21,218 bases of DNA from Pelargonium nanum. Its lineage: Eukaryota > Streptophyta > Magnoliopsida > Geraniales > Geraniaceae. The stretch lies in contig JAYMTF010001804.1 in assembly GCA_036897485.1 (NCBI GenBank), positions 1 to 21,218 of the forward strand. The letters are read 5' to 3'. The position numbers and the translations under genes are program-made. Shown here in pieces: positions 11,083 to 20,290 of this stretch. The notes under the pieces were generated by a model. The model saw only the letters and a list, made by a program, of their open reading frames with translations, made no database searches and was not told where the DNA came from. Numbering within the stretch: position 1 is the first letter of the stretch; each line of letters starts with the position of its first letter.

Positions 11083-11430
11083 AAGAGGTTTGGTTTACGC
11101 ATTTCCATTTGCCCTAAGCTGATTCTTGAGGTTTGCTATGCATTTAGGATTGTGTTAATGCCCAAGTACCTGCAGTTTCCTGATGATGAATCTTTGAAAA
11201 GGATTAAGCATGAACTCGAATCCATACCGGGGATTCCGAATGTTGTCCGGTCTATTTACACAATCCACATCCCAATCATTGCCCAAAAGATCAGTGTTAC
11301 TGCTTATTTCAATAAGCGTCACACTAAGAGGAACCACAAGACTCTGTATTCAATCATTGTCTAGGGTGTTGTTGACCCAAAAGGAGTGTTTGTTAATGTC
11401 ACCATCAAGCTATGGATTTCAGGAGAGCCT
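11083..11430 (+). pseudogene. HARBI1/ALP1-like nuclease pseudogene fragment
   Basis: The frame through 11083-11361 reads like the middle of plant PIF/Harbinger-derived nucleases: KRFGLRISICPKL, then VLMPKYLQFPDDESL, IPGIPNVV, HIPIIAQKIS, YFNKRHTKRNHKTLYSI. An in-frame TAG at 11362-11364 interrupts it, and homology resumes in the same frame with GVVDPKGVF before fading near 11430. The expected N-terminal half and the C-terminal DDE portion are absent, so it is a dead fragment. The motif corresponding to the catalytic GxxDGTHI of active HARBI1 reads RSIYTIHI here, with Tyr at the Asp position. From memory, the conserved domesticated Arabidopsis proteins At5g12010 and At4g29780 also have Tyr there (SMYTTHI). 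The fragment therefore more likely derives from that host gene family than from a recent Harbinger transposon. I see no terminal repeats or poly-A tail, so the copying route is unknown. Confidence 0.75.
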
Positions 11431-11560
11431 TGTTCCGTAAATTCTAGTGTTTATATTCTGTGATTTTCTTTCGCTCATCTTTCACAAGTTTCAAACATTA
11501 CGGGAAAAGAAAAACTGAACATGAACAAAAAAATGACACCTCATATTAAACATGAAAGAG

Positions 11561-11785
11561 TTTACATCAGAAGTCACATATGGCGCAAATGAACCTGCCA
11601 AATATATAGAACTGAAGATATACCATCACAAATCTAAAAACTCTCAAGTGTAATAAATGTGGTCTAAACAATGTTCATGGACACGCATGCACTTACTAGC
11701 AAAAGCGCGCTAAACTGTCTTAATTAAAGAATTGTATACTTAGCTGTATAGTTTGTTTACATCAGAAGTCACGTATGGCGCAAAT
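11561..11785. repeat. 30-bp direct repeat pair in the NSR 3' flank
   Basis: The 30-bp word starting TTTACATCAGAAGTCAC and ending TATGGCGCAAAT occurs at 11561-11590 and 11756-11785 with one mismatch. The copies are 195 bp apart and the intervening sequences do not align with what follows. The nearer copy lies about 21 bp beyond the NSR stop codon, so both probably fall in or near its 3' UTR. This could be a local duplication or the scar of an insertion. Confidence 0.85.
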
Positions 11786-11806
11786 TGATAAGTCATCTGG
11801 GCCTGG

Positions 11807-14800
11807 TCAACGCCGGACCCCAATCTGCGGCTCTTCGTTATCGGATGGCAGTCGAAATGGAAAATGTGCGAAATGGATCCTCAAGGTAGGGGAGTCAGGT
11901 TTCTTATCATCAAACTTGTAGCCTGCAGGAGATCACATATTAAAGGTAAAAAATGAGAGAATCTTTTCCACCAAATCAATAGATAAATCTCAAATTTTGT
12001 AAACTTTTAAATATACCATACCTTGAAGGGCTTTTAAAGCAGTCAGAGCGCACTTTGAGTCAATAAACTCGACAAAGCACAAAACCATAGCCCGATCTCC
12101 ACTCTGAGAGAGTTACTTGTTTATATTAGATGCCAGTTATATATTAAGTGAAAAACACAAAAAACATATAATAGGAGATTCCAAAAATGACGAGAGCGCT
12201 ATGTGCTCACACAATGACAGGGGCGACAAGTTAGCATGAACTCATTACTTGAATTTGAAACAATTAATGATATTCACATATAGACTTCCACATGAACAAA
12301 CACCTACCAGTAACCACTAATCCAAAAAGTTTGTCTCAACATACCAAAATCTGATATAAACTGCAATTACAAGTCTTAATGTTTGGATTCAGTAGTGAAG
12401 ACAAATAAATGATACTGCCAAACAAAGTAACACAAGATGCAAGCTAAAATGAAGAAACATTTGAGTTATGGAGTCCCAGAACAAGTGCTAACATCTTCCA
12501 TGCTTATTGGTAAACCAGTCAAACAGCACAAATTATTGAAAACCAGAGTCCTGTATGACTTATCAATCAAGCCAAAAAATAAGAAGAAACTGATAAACTT
12601 CTGAACCAACTAGGTGAATTTAACATCAGAAACTAAGTCCCAAAACATTCTCCAAAAAGTCATATTTCACAACTTGCAACCAAATTACAAGCAAACTATT
12701 ATTTCTATAAAAGTCTTGAGAGAATAAAGAATATGAGTCATGTTATATTTGGTTTAGGCTAAGCCAAACAAATGATAACATGACTTCTCATTGGCGGCTT
12801 AGCCTAAACCAAAAACCTTTGGCTTGGACTCCTTGCTCTCTAAGTCTTAATATAGAGTACCGGTTAATTCCCCTCCAAACACCAGGAAAATAGACCTTCG
12901 CTGCTGTGGAAAAATTTAGGAGTAAACTCACCATGTGAAGGTGTAAGGTATTAGTGTGAAAACAAACAAACTAAAGAACAAGTAGGTGCCCACTTATCAG
13001 ACAGTAACGTGAATATCCACATGAAATCCGCAATCTCCATTTCTCTCTCTATAGTATAATATCTTAAGGCTAGCAATTAAGTCCTTGTCTAAACTCTTAA
13101 TATGGCAACACAACCTGAAAGATATATGGCTAGGAGTATCTCTAAAATAAAAGATCAAATGTAATCTGTACATTACTAGTAAATAAGATTCTAAATAAAA
13201 TCAAACAGAAAAAGTTTAAGTAGACTTACATGCCTTGGCTCCTTATGAACAACTCTGATTTCTTTAAACCCAATAAATGGGCGGAAAAGATCTTAGATAT
13301 GGTCAAGGATAAAAAATGATGGAACAAAGAAATACCATCCAGAGATTTTCGGCAAGTTCCAGTTTCTATTTAATGCCTTACAAATGCCACATCTTTTGGA
13401 AGAGTCATTTCGAAGCCATGATAGGGAAAACCAAAAGTGACAAAACAAAAAGAACATTTGAAAAGTAGACACTTTGCAGAAACACACTCAGAGTAAAAGG
13501 ATACGGCCTACTTCTCTTCTAGTACAATTGGTTGGAAGCCCATCAACAAACAGAATGTTTGATTCCCCAGAAACTTGGGAGCCATCAATATTTCTCAGAG
13601 AGGTAGGCATTTCACTAATTTTGTCAGGAATTTCTGTAGCAATACCCAGTCTAGCATCTTGTCTTTGGCTTAAAAAAATTTGATCCTCTAGAGATGGGTA
13701 CCCCTTTATGCTTGTTCCAGATGTCAATCCACCAAGATCAGGTTCATAATGAACTCGAGAACCTGATACGTCATCTAGACCATGAGCTCCAGGCCGCGAT
13801 GGGTACGCCTTCATGCTTGCTCCTGATGTCAACCCACCAAGACCAGGTTCAAAGGCAACTCGTGCGCCTGATATGTCATCTAGGCCATGAGCCCCATGCT
13901 GCAATGGGTATGTCTTCAAGCTTGCTCCTGATGATAACCCACCAAAACGAGGTTCAGAATTAACTCGAGAGCCCGATATTTCATCTAAGCTGTGAGCCCC
14001 AGGCTGCAGCGGGTATGCCTTCAAGCTTGCTTCTGATGCCAAACCACCATGACCAAATTTGGAGTGAGCTTGAGCACCCGATATGGCATCTAGGCCATGA
14101 CCCCCATGCCGCAATGGATTAATCTGATACTGAAAACCAAAACACTCATTTGTCCTTAAAATGTATAATTAATTAATAACTCATAATTCTTCACTTGAGT
14201 TCTTACATCTCTTTTTATAAAATCAGAAGAAACACCCCTTAGATCATTAGAGCCCAAAATTTCATGAGAAGCTAATGAGGGTGCGTCAGACGATAAATAG
14301 CCAGGAAAGCTGGACCATGAAACACTGCCTCCTACAACATGGGTCACAAAATTTTTCTTAGAACCAATAGTAAACAACAAAATTAGGAAGAAGCCAATCA
14401 ATGAAGACAATAATTGCTGTTGAGAACTAGATACCAAAAAAGTTCACATTTTTATGCCTTTAAATACTTAAATCTATTATATTCTACTGTTATATTTTCA
14501 TTCTTCGCCCATTCATCTTGGACCGCTGCCTCCTTTTTGCAGACTTGCAGTGGCTTGCAGATAGGCACGTGACTTTCAAGCAAAATTAACAACTTCCTAT
14601 GCAACTCTCCTACGAGTGAATGAGCTGTAGAGGGCATCATAGCTAGGTTCAATATGAATGGGAAACAACAGTACTAAATCTACTGATACCAAAATGAGTT
14701 GAATATGGAAGTGATAGGACTGGCTTCTAAAAGCTGGTACCATGGGGAAGTGAGCATTCTTTGCACTACTTAAATGTAGATTAAAGATGATATACTACTT

Positions 14801-17800
14801 TTTTTCTTCAATAGGTAAGGATGTATCAAACTGGTATAAGAGGCAGATGAAGAGCAAGCAATAAATAATAAATAACTTATTCAAGAAATCATGTCAGAAA
14901 TTCACTATTCCACGGTGAATCTTCTTTACAGCACTAATGTGTCTTCCAGGAACATAGTGGATAAATGCAACAATGAGTGAATTACGAGTTAAGGCTTGTT
15001 TGATGCAGGGCAAGTGTCCTCCCTTGATAGTAATATCTTCTATTGGTTATTAGAGAAGGAAAACACTCAGAAACTATTAAATCCATGAGCAAGTGAAGAT
15101 TGTAAAATATTACATAGCTCCCAAAGTGGAAAACAAATGAAGTTTTGCATAGTAGTGCAAATTCGGAGAATTGGATAGCAATGGAAGCAGGTGAATAGCA
15201 GTTAGCCATGGTGATGAAAATAAATGTCCTACCTTCAAGAACTATTGCACTGAGTTGCTTTTTAATGTCAAATAATAGATTATCGTATGATTCGCCATAA
15301 AAAATCGAGAATAAAATCAGTTAATGACCGAGTGAAACGTGGCTCGCTCAGATGGTCAAAAAAGGTCAGCCTTGGTCCCAGGGAGGCCCGAAGGCATGAT
15401 GGAGTCCCAAGAGAGGTATATCGGATCATGGTAGACCCAATAAAAGAGGATTGACCATGAGAAGACCACCCCTGACCCATGGGTCAACCTCGTCCCTGAA
15501 CTGAAAACCATCCGTGCTATCGAAGAAAACTTCTCCCATGAAGCTCAAGCCCTCGCACAAAACACTCTTGACCACACCGACGACCATTCGTACGTGACCA
15601 CTACGTGCCGACCGACCGGGGGCAACTGGTCATCGCTCCGCACGTCTCGCATCTCGCGGCTCGTCTCTCGCGCCACGCCTCTCGCAGGACGCTCCTTCGC
15701 GACTCGTCCATCCACACTCGTTCGTGCGTCTGCGCCCTAGCGCTTCCATCCGCAATCGTTCGTGCGTCTGCGCCCTCGCGCTTCCATCCGCACTCGTTCG
15801 CGGGACGCTCCTCGTGGCTCGTCCATACGCACTCGTTCGTTCGTCCGCGCCCCTCCGTTCGCGCGTCCCGACATCGGTGAGCCTAGTCATCCATGAGTTC
15901 CACCACCTGATAGCATTGTCATGCATGAGCCAAAGCTCCCCTTAATCCAAGAATGATCTAGCTCGCATGGATCACTACACTAGCTCTGAGGAGCGATAAG
16001 ACATGCTTACTAAGGAAGGGAGTCTCACCTCCCAGGAGCCTCGCCTCCACCCAACTAGGGAGCCTCGCCTCCACCAAGTAAGGCCACCTGCCATGTTGGT
16101 GTGCAGATCCAACAGGCTAGTGGAATGAGAAGAGACTAGAGTGCCCGCGGACCACCACTCGATGTCGGCCAATCGCCAGTTGTCAGGTAAGCTTGAGGGC
16201 TATAAAAGGAGCCCCAAGCCCTTAGAAAAAAGGTCGGACACTTTATCATTTGAGCACACATTAGCAAGAACCCAAAAACTCTCTCAAAGTGTTCTTTGCG
16301 TGTTCATTTGACTAATGGAAAAGAATCCCTACGGCGTCGTACTAAGACCTTGATTTTGGACTTGGAAAATAAACTAAAGTATATGGGGATTTCTTAATTG
16401 TGGGATGTACAAAAATATGATTACAAACATACAAAAGTATGAAATATTGAAAAAGAAAACTAAGCGAATGAAAGGTTTTGAATGAAATTATGAATAATGA
16501 TAGGAGAATGGCCAAGAATCCTTTATCAAGCTCAACTGGCATTAGTGAAACAATAACAATTTTTAATTGGTTTTTTGCCAATGTTTTTTTCTTTTACAGT
16601 GCTCATTCTTCAAACTTCTCAAACCCAATGTCATATCAGCATCTTTTCAGTACATTTTGAGTAATCCTACAGGTGTTTTCATCGATAGTTAAGAACTCAT
16701 CTAGCATAAAGCACACTCCTCAAATCAGGGAGACTTTACTAGTCACATGGAAGTTTGATGGTTGTATTCTATAAAAGCATCGACACGCTTCTGACGCATG
16801 TTCGACATGCAAATCAATAATTATAAAATTTAAAACAATAAAAGATAAGTCCAACATACTCCGATACATTCTCGGCACGTCCTCAACACAAAGTGACCTT
16901 TTTTTTCTTCTTTAAATGGTACTTTGTCCATAAATTGTAATAATTTTGTTTTTTACTATTTGTTTGTGCCTTTGTGGGACAAGGAACATTATTTTTGTTG
17001 TTTGTTTAGTTTGAACTTATGAATATGGGTTGTGGTGACTTGGTTTGCTTATTTGAATTTATATTAATAACTTTAGTCGCTGAATTGATTTGATTGCTAG
17101 TTGAAAATGAACTTGTTTACTAATGACTAATAAGATGTTACTTTTAATTGACATACCATCAAGTCTAATTTCAATACAATTAAAAACCATAAACACATAC
17201 ACTTTGTTATACATCAAATATATATCATAAATTAACGAAAATATGAGTTATGTGTTTTTTGAAATATGGTCAATCGCGTTGTGAGTTAACACAGGTGCAA
17301 CATACGCCGTATTAGTACTTGTGTAGAATCTAACTCAACAACAAAAACAACCGTGCCACTTCCCAGACAATGTTGGGGTTGACTACATGAACCCTTTAGC
17401 ACCTCTTCGGGATCTTGTACTCGCATTCTCCTCCACTTCATTATATCGAATAGCATCTCATCGCTGAAGTTAAACATCTTTGTGTCTTTCCTCACTACTT
17501 TCCATGTTAACTCAGGTCTACCCTCATTCCTAGTTTTACTGGCAAAACTCTCATTTTCCTCATGGGGTCACCATTCTACCTCACTGCACATGTCAAAATC
17601 GCCTTAAACAATTCTTATTCATATTATCACCTGTTGAAACTGCTCCAAATCTTACTCGAGTATCTGCATTGTTAATCTTACCATTATTACTGCTACCATA
17701 TTACCTAAGCATTCTCATCTCCACCACCCTCATCTTATGACTTTGCAGCATTCTTGAAAGCCCAACATTTTGCATCATACAACATAGTTGGTAGTATAGT

Positions 17801-19287
17801 TAAGGTAAAAGACTGGTCCTTGAACTTTTATGTTTAGACCCAAATTAGTCCTTATACTTTTTTTTAACCCGAAATAGTCCTTGAACTCCCATTTTTCGAC
17901 CTAATTTGATCCCTAAACTTTTATTTGACCCAAAATGATTCCTGAACTTTCAATATTGACCCAAAATGGACTTTGCTCTTAGAGCTTATATAAAAATTCA
18001 GGAACCAAATTGGGTCAATATTTGACAATTCAGAGACTACTTTTGGTCAAATAAAAGTTCATGGACCAAATTGGGTTGAAACACGAAATTTCAAGGATAC
18101 TTTTTGGTTAAAAAAAGTTTAAGTACCAAATTGAGTTGAAACACGAAAGTTTAGGGACCAAATTGGATCTTTTACATAAAATTAACCTCTAAAACTTTCT
18201 TATCAACTATAGAGAAATTCTTTTACAACAAAGAACTCTTGAACCATCCTCTCCATTTCAACTACCCCACATCAATCCTTTTTGTATCATCCTCATCGAC
18301 CTCTATAACTTTTAATATTACGGGTTCAAGGCACCTAAAAAGATCGCCCATAGTAATTTCTTTATCTTCTAGCATAATCGAACCACTATCTAACCTCTTA
18401 TTCTTTCGAAAATTATACTTCATATATACAGTTTTGGTCCACTTATTCTTATTCTCGTTGATTCTACAACTTCTCTTTATGTACCAAATTTGACATTAAT
18501 CCATAATCTACTATAACTAATACTATCTACAAATAAGATACACCAAGATACGTCTAGAAAAGGTATTGTGAGCTCATCAATGACCAATGAAGATAGGAAA
18601 AGACTAAGATTCAATTCTTAATGTAATCTCGTTGTAATAAGAAAATCTCTCGTGGCACCTAGACTAGTCCTAACAATAGTTGATACTCCTTCGTACACAT
18701 CTCTAATTAAATTAATATATTTAAGGTGTACCCATTTCTCTTCAGCACCCACTATAAAACTTCTCCGGGAACCATCGACGATGCATTTACAGTGAGTACC
18801 GGCACTTAATATTTATAGAATATGAATACACGTGAAATATGTGTATAAACCTTGAAAATACAATGTATTTGTAAATTTGGAATAAGAAAACAATCATAAT
18901 GATAAACAGAAATGCCTAAGCAAGCACATGATCACACTGTAAAATCTATAAAAGCTTTCAAATAAACCAAACAATTTTCTTCAATTCAAAGCTGTTTTTG
19001 GTTGCTGATGAAAGCAACAAATGAGAAAAACAAAAAGTATACACCTTTCAGTCTTATTTCTTATGTTAATCAGGTTAATATTAGAGAAACAACTGGGAAA
19101 TCTAGCAAGACGGTCAAAACCAAATTTTTACCTCCTTTTATCGGAATGCAAATAAAGCCACAGACATGAAGCACCGGCATCGGAAACAATGAAATTAGTG
19201 AAAACTAGAGATGGAGAAATTAGGATTGAGGCAGAGGAAATCACCTGTGTCCGATGGAGCAGCGTATCTGTAGAAAGGATCTGCCAT
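11807..19287 (-). CDS. Nuclear speckle RNA-binding protein-like (single RRM)
   Basis: Six exons (minus strand, transcript order): 19287-19245, 14331-14207, 14123-13505, 13291-13230, 12103-12022, 11922-11807. All introns are GT-AG with consistent phases, giving 348 residues ending in TGA. The N-terminus MADPFYRYAAPSDTG and the next exon (SSFPGYLSSDAPSLASH) match the NSR/RBP1-like family as I remember it. Residues 62-199 are four tandem copies of a 35-residue module. One RRM spans about 244-320: RNP2-like ILFVDGL 246-252, LFRPFIGFKEIRVV on exon 4, RNP1-like AMVLCFVEF 288-296, and LRIHFAHFPFRLP near the end. The RRM is cut by three introns. In Arabidopsis, NSRa/NSRb sit in nuclear speckles, modulate alternative splicing and bind long noncoding RNA; a similar role here is inference. 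The ATG at 19287 is the family start. Intron 1 is about 4.9 kb and full of transposon relics. Two acceptors 6 nt apart (14130 and 14124) are possible before exon 3; the inner one fits the family best, the outer would add Tyr-Gln. Confidence 0.92.
12736..12813. repeat. Interleaved inverted repeats in NSR intron 4
   Basis: AGTCATGTTAT (12736-12746) pairs with ATAACATGACT (12775-12785). TTTGGTTTAGGCTAAGCC (12748-12765) pairs perfectly with GGCTTAGCCTAAACCAAA (12796-12813). The arms occur in order A, B, A', B', so both stems can form together only as a pseudoknot-type fold; otherwise they compete. Arm B is itself nearly palindromic. It could be a small transposon relic or an intronic RNA structure. 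Confidence 0.8.
13695..14108 (-). repeat. Coding minisatellite: four copies of a 35-residue module
   Basis: Within NSR exon 3 a 105-bp unit is repeated head to tail: 14108-14004, 14003-13899, 13898-13794, and a slightly shorter last copy 13793-13695 (33 residues). Each copy reads like PGAHGLDDISGARV-x-x-EP, then GGLTSGASLKAYP. The copies are in frame, diverged at several positions and free of stops, so the array is not brand new. Copies 2-4 resemble each other most; the first (HGGHGLDAISG) is the most diverged. Confidence 0.93.
14332..15300. other. NSR intron 1, 3' part, no recognised element
   Basis: Intronic sequence upstream of exon 2. A 66-codon minus-strand open stretch at 14452-14652 looks somewhat coding-like (for example ESHVPICKPLQVCKK and QDEWAKNENI), but I cannot match it to any family and it lacks a place in the NSR protein. 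Nothing else stands out. Confidence 0.4.
15320..16370 (+). mobile_element. LTR-retroelement-like segment (partial fossil)
   Basis: A GC-richer block inside NSR intron 1 differs sharply from its AT-rich surroundings. It contains a GC-rich minisatellite (about 15686-15835). Further along is a core-promoter-like TATAAAAGGA at 16201-16210, followed by sequence starting GAGCACACATTAGC, resembling the promoter and transcript-start part of plant LTRs. I see no coding domain and could not fix both ends or a target-site duplication. It is best read as an old, incomplete LTR-type or LARD-like fragment, possibly of Ty3/gypsy kin; the family is uncertain. Confidence 0.4.
15686..15835 (+). repeat. GC-rich minisatellite, about 38-bp unit
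   Basis: Two near-identical 38-bp units lie at 15721-15758 and 15759-15796. They begin TTCGTGCGTCTGCGCCCT, continue with GCGCTTCCATCCGCA and differ at only two positions. Diverged relatives flank them (15686-15720 and 15797-15835, sharing GGACGCTCCT, CTCGTCCAT and CACTCG). It sits in the LTR-like segment and is the most GC-rich stretch of the window. The open frames across it on both strands are by-products of its composition. Confidence 0.8.
16371..17299. other. NSR intron 1, middle part, nothing recognised
   Basis: AT-rich intronic sequence between the LTR-like segment and the LINE fragment. A few CGACACG/GACATGC-type words at about 16780-16880 hint at transposon origin. I see no coding frame, terminal repeat or regulatory site that can be supported. 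Confidence 0.4.
17300..17798 (-). mobile_element. RTE-type LINE fragment (3' end, 5'-truncated)
   Basis: Read on the minus strand, fragments of the conserved C-terminal end of plant RTE-clade reverse transcriptases appear in order. These are MLYDAKCWAFKN (family LYGTECWAVK), then KMRVVEMRMLR (family RVAEMRMLRWMC) in another frame, then GRPELTWKVVRKDTKMFN with MKWRRMRVQDPEE (family GRPKLTWKEVVRKDMK and EWRKRIHVADP). The 3' end runs into a TTG-rich tract (plus-strand CAACAACAAAAACAACC near 17336), typical of RTE tails. Several frame shifts and stops separate the pieces and most of the element is missing, so it is a long-dead 5'-truncated insertion. The plus-strand right boundary nearly touches the foldback element at 17805. 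Confidence 0.72.
17805..18175. mobile_element. Foldback (long inverted-repeat) non-autonomous DNA element
   Basis: The left arm (17805 to about 17960) carries repeated units such as CCTTGAACTTTTAT and GACCCAAATTAGTCC. The right arm (about 18000-18175) carries their reverse complements, such as AGTTTAGGGACCAAATTGG and GGTCAAATAAAAGTTC. The ends match as GTAAAAGA at left and TCTTTTAC at right. Each arm is itself built of degenerate repeats of about 40 bp. This is the structure of foldback or Mutator-like terminal-inverted-repeat MITEs common in dicots. I could not find a clean target-site duplication, so the exact class is uncertain. No coding capacity. Confidence 0.75.
18176..19244. other. NSR intron 1, 5' part, nothing recognised
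   Basis: AT-rich intronic sequence between the foldback element and the first exon. Short open stretches here are not protein-like. The first ~150 nt downstream of exon 1 could contain intron-mediated enhancer signals, but no specific motif is evident. Confidence 0.4.
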
Positions 19288-19380
19288 TAACAGCGACTGT
19301 GCCTCTGCTGGCCGTTGAGCGAACTTGGAAGCAGGAGTCGACGAACCTGAAACTGAGACAGTTTAATATCTGATTTCCGA

Positions 19381-19387
19381 TTTTATA
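19381..19387 (-). promoter_or_regulatory. TATA box of the NSR gene
   Basis: On the minus strand GGGTATAAAATCGG places TATAAAA at 19381-19387, about 94-100 bp upstream of the ATG at 19287. That would set the transcription start near 19350-19355 and a leader of about 65 bp. Just upstream, plus-strand AAACGACGCAGTTT (19393-19406) is close to the palindromic AAACGACGTCGTTT word that I recall being frequent in plant proximal promoters. Confidence 0.5.
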
Positions 19388-19539
19388 CCCCCAAACGACG
19401 CAGTTTCTTCGTCGCTGCGTAAAGCTTCCATCACATTGGAAGCTCAACCTATGGATATGTTAGGCATTGTGAGCCAACGCAAACATATAGCTCATTTTTT
19501 AACTACAGGTTCACCATTTATTAAAAACTTACTCCCTAG

Positions 19540-19800
19540 GTCACTGAATTAAAATTGGTACATATCAGTCCACACATTCAATAAAAATGGGTGACATACG
19601 TCTAACCGTTAAGTTAAACTAACGGTTCCGTTAACGAAGGTGACGAGACGCCTACTTGGCATTTCATTTAACATTTTTTTTCATGTGACGTTGACGTGGT
19701 ATATTTTAATATTAGTTTAAAATTAAAAAAGACACGTGTCGCTTAACTATTGATTCAATATTAATTAAATTATATGAATATACAGTTATACCCTTCTAGG
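19540..19800. repeat. Noncoding repeat with overlapping palindromes
   Basis: AACCGTTA (19604-19611) pairs with TAACGGTT (19620-19627), and TAACGG (19620-19625) pairs with CCGTTA (19628-19633). Three arms therefore compete for the middle one. Nearby words (GACGTTGACGTGG, GACACGTGTCGC) are familiar from plant transposon noncoding DNA, but I see no ends and name no family. Confidence 0.4.
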
Positions 19801-20290
19801 GGCTTTGATACTCTTCTTCTCGCTGCGTGAGGGACGTATAAGAATTTATGTAATTGTAGCGCCTAGGAAGCTAGAGCCCGAACTACAAATGGGCCCGGAG
19901 CGGACCTTAATTAGTTGCCACCAAATAACCGCGCATCAATCATGTAGAAAAATATTCGTAATAAGTATAAATACTCTTCTCTTGGTAAGAGAGAGAGTTC
20001 TTCATTAGTTACATTTATTGCGCTCTCTCTCTCTCAAACTCTCTCAAGATCTTGTGATTTTCGGTCGAGATCTTACTTTTACTCCTGAGGCATTGTTCCA
20101 AAAACACAATGGGAATCTTCATTTTTGGTGTGTTACATCACGTAGATCACATATTCGAGACTCAGATCGAAGCTCAAGTGGATATTGAACTTAGAACAAA
20201 CACTTGGGAAATACATCAGTTGATTTCGTTGTTGGAAAATTTTGATTATTATTGTATTTTTTTTATGTGATGTTGTAATTGTAATGTTTT
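19801..20290. other. Possible LTR-like or promoter-like noncoding sequence
   Basis: Contains a TATAAATA at 19967-19974, then a GAGAGAGA/CTCTCTCT-rich stretch (19988-20045). Such a layout resembles the promoter and leader of a plant LTR, but no paired copy, primer site or terminus is visible. It may equally be unrelated intergenic DNA. No protein-like frame. Confidence 0.3.

Noticed and set aside
11014-11364. Intact small transposase gene
   Set aside because: Homology begins only at about 11083, covers only the middle of the family, and ends at an in-frame TAG with homology continuing beyond it. It is a fragment.
13694-13963. Plus-strand open frame over the NSR exon
   Set aside because: Antisense shadow of the 105-bp coding repeat.
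14452-14652. 66-codon minus-strand open frame in NSR intron 1, somewhat protein-like
   Set aside because: It matches no family I know and the NSR protein joins correctly without it (exon 1 phase fits exon 2 at 14331). Kept only as a remark.
15605-15945. Long open frames on both strands, Arg/Ser/Ala-rich
   Set aside because: They arise from the GC-rich minisatellite; the peptides are compositionally repetitive and lie in a noncoding repeat.
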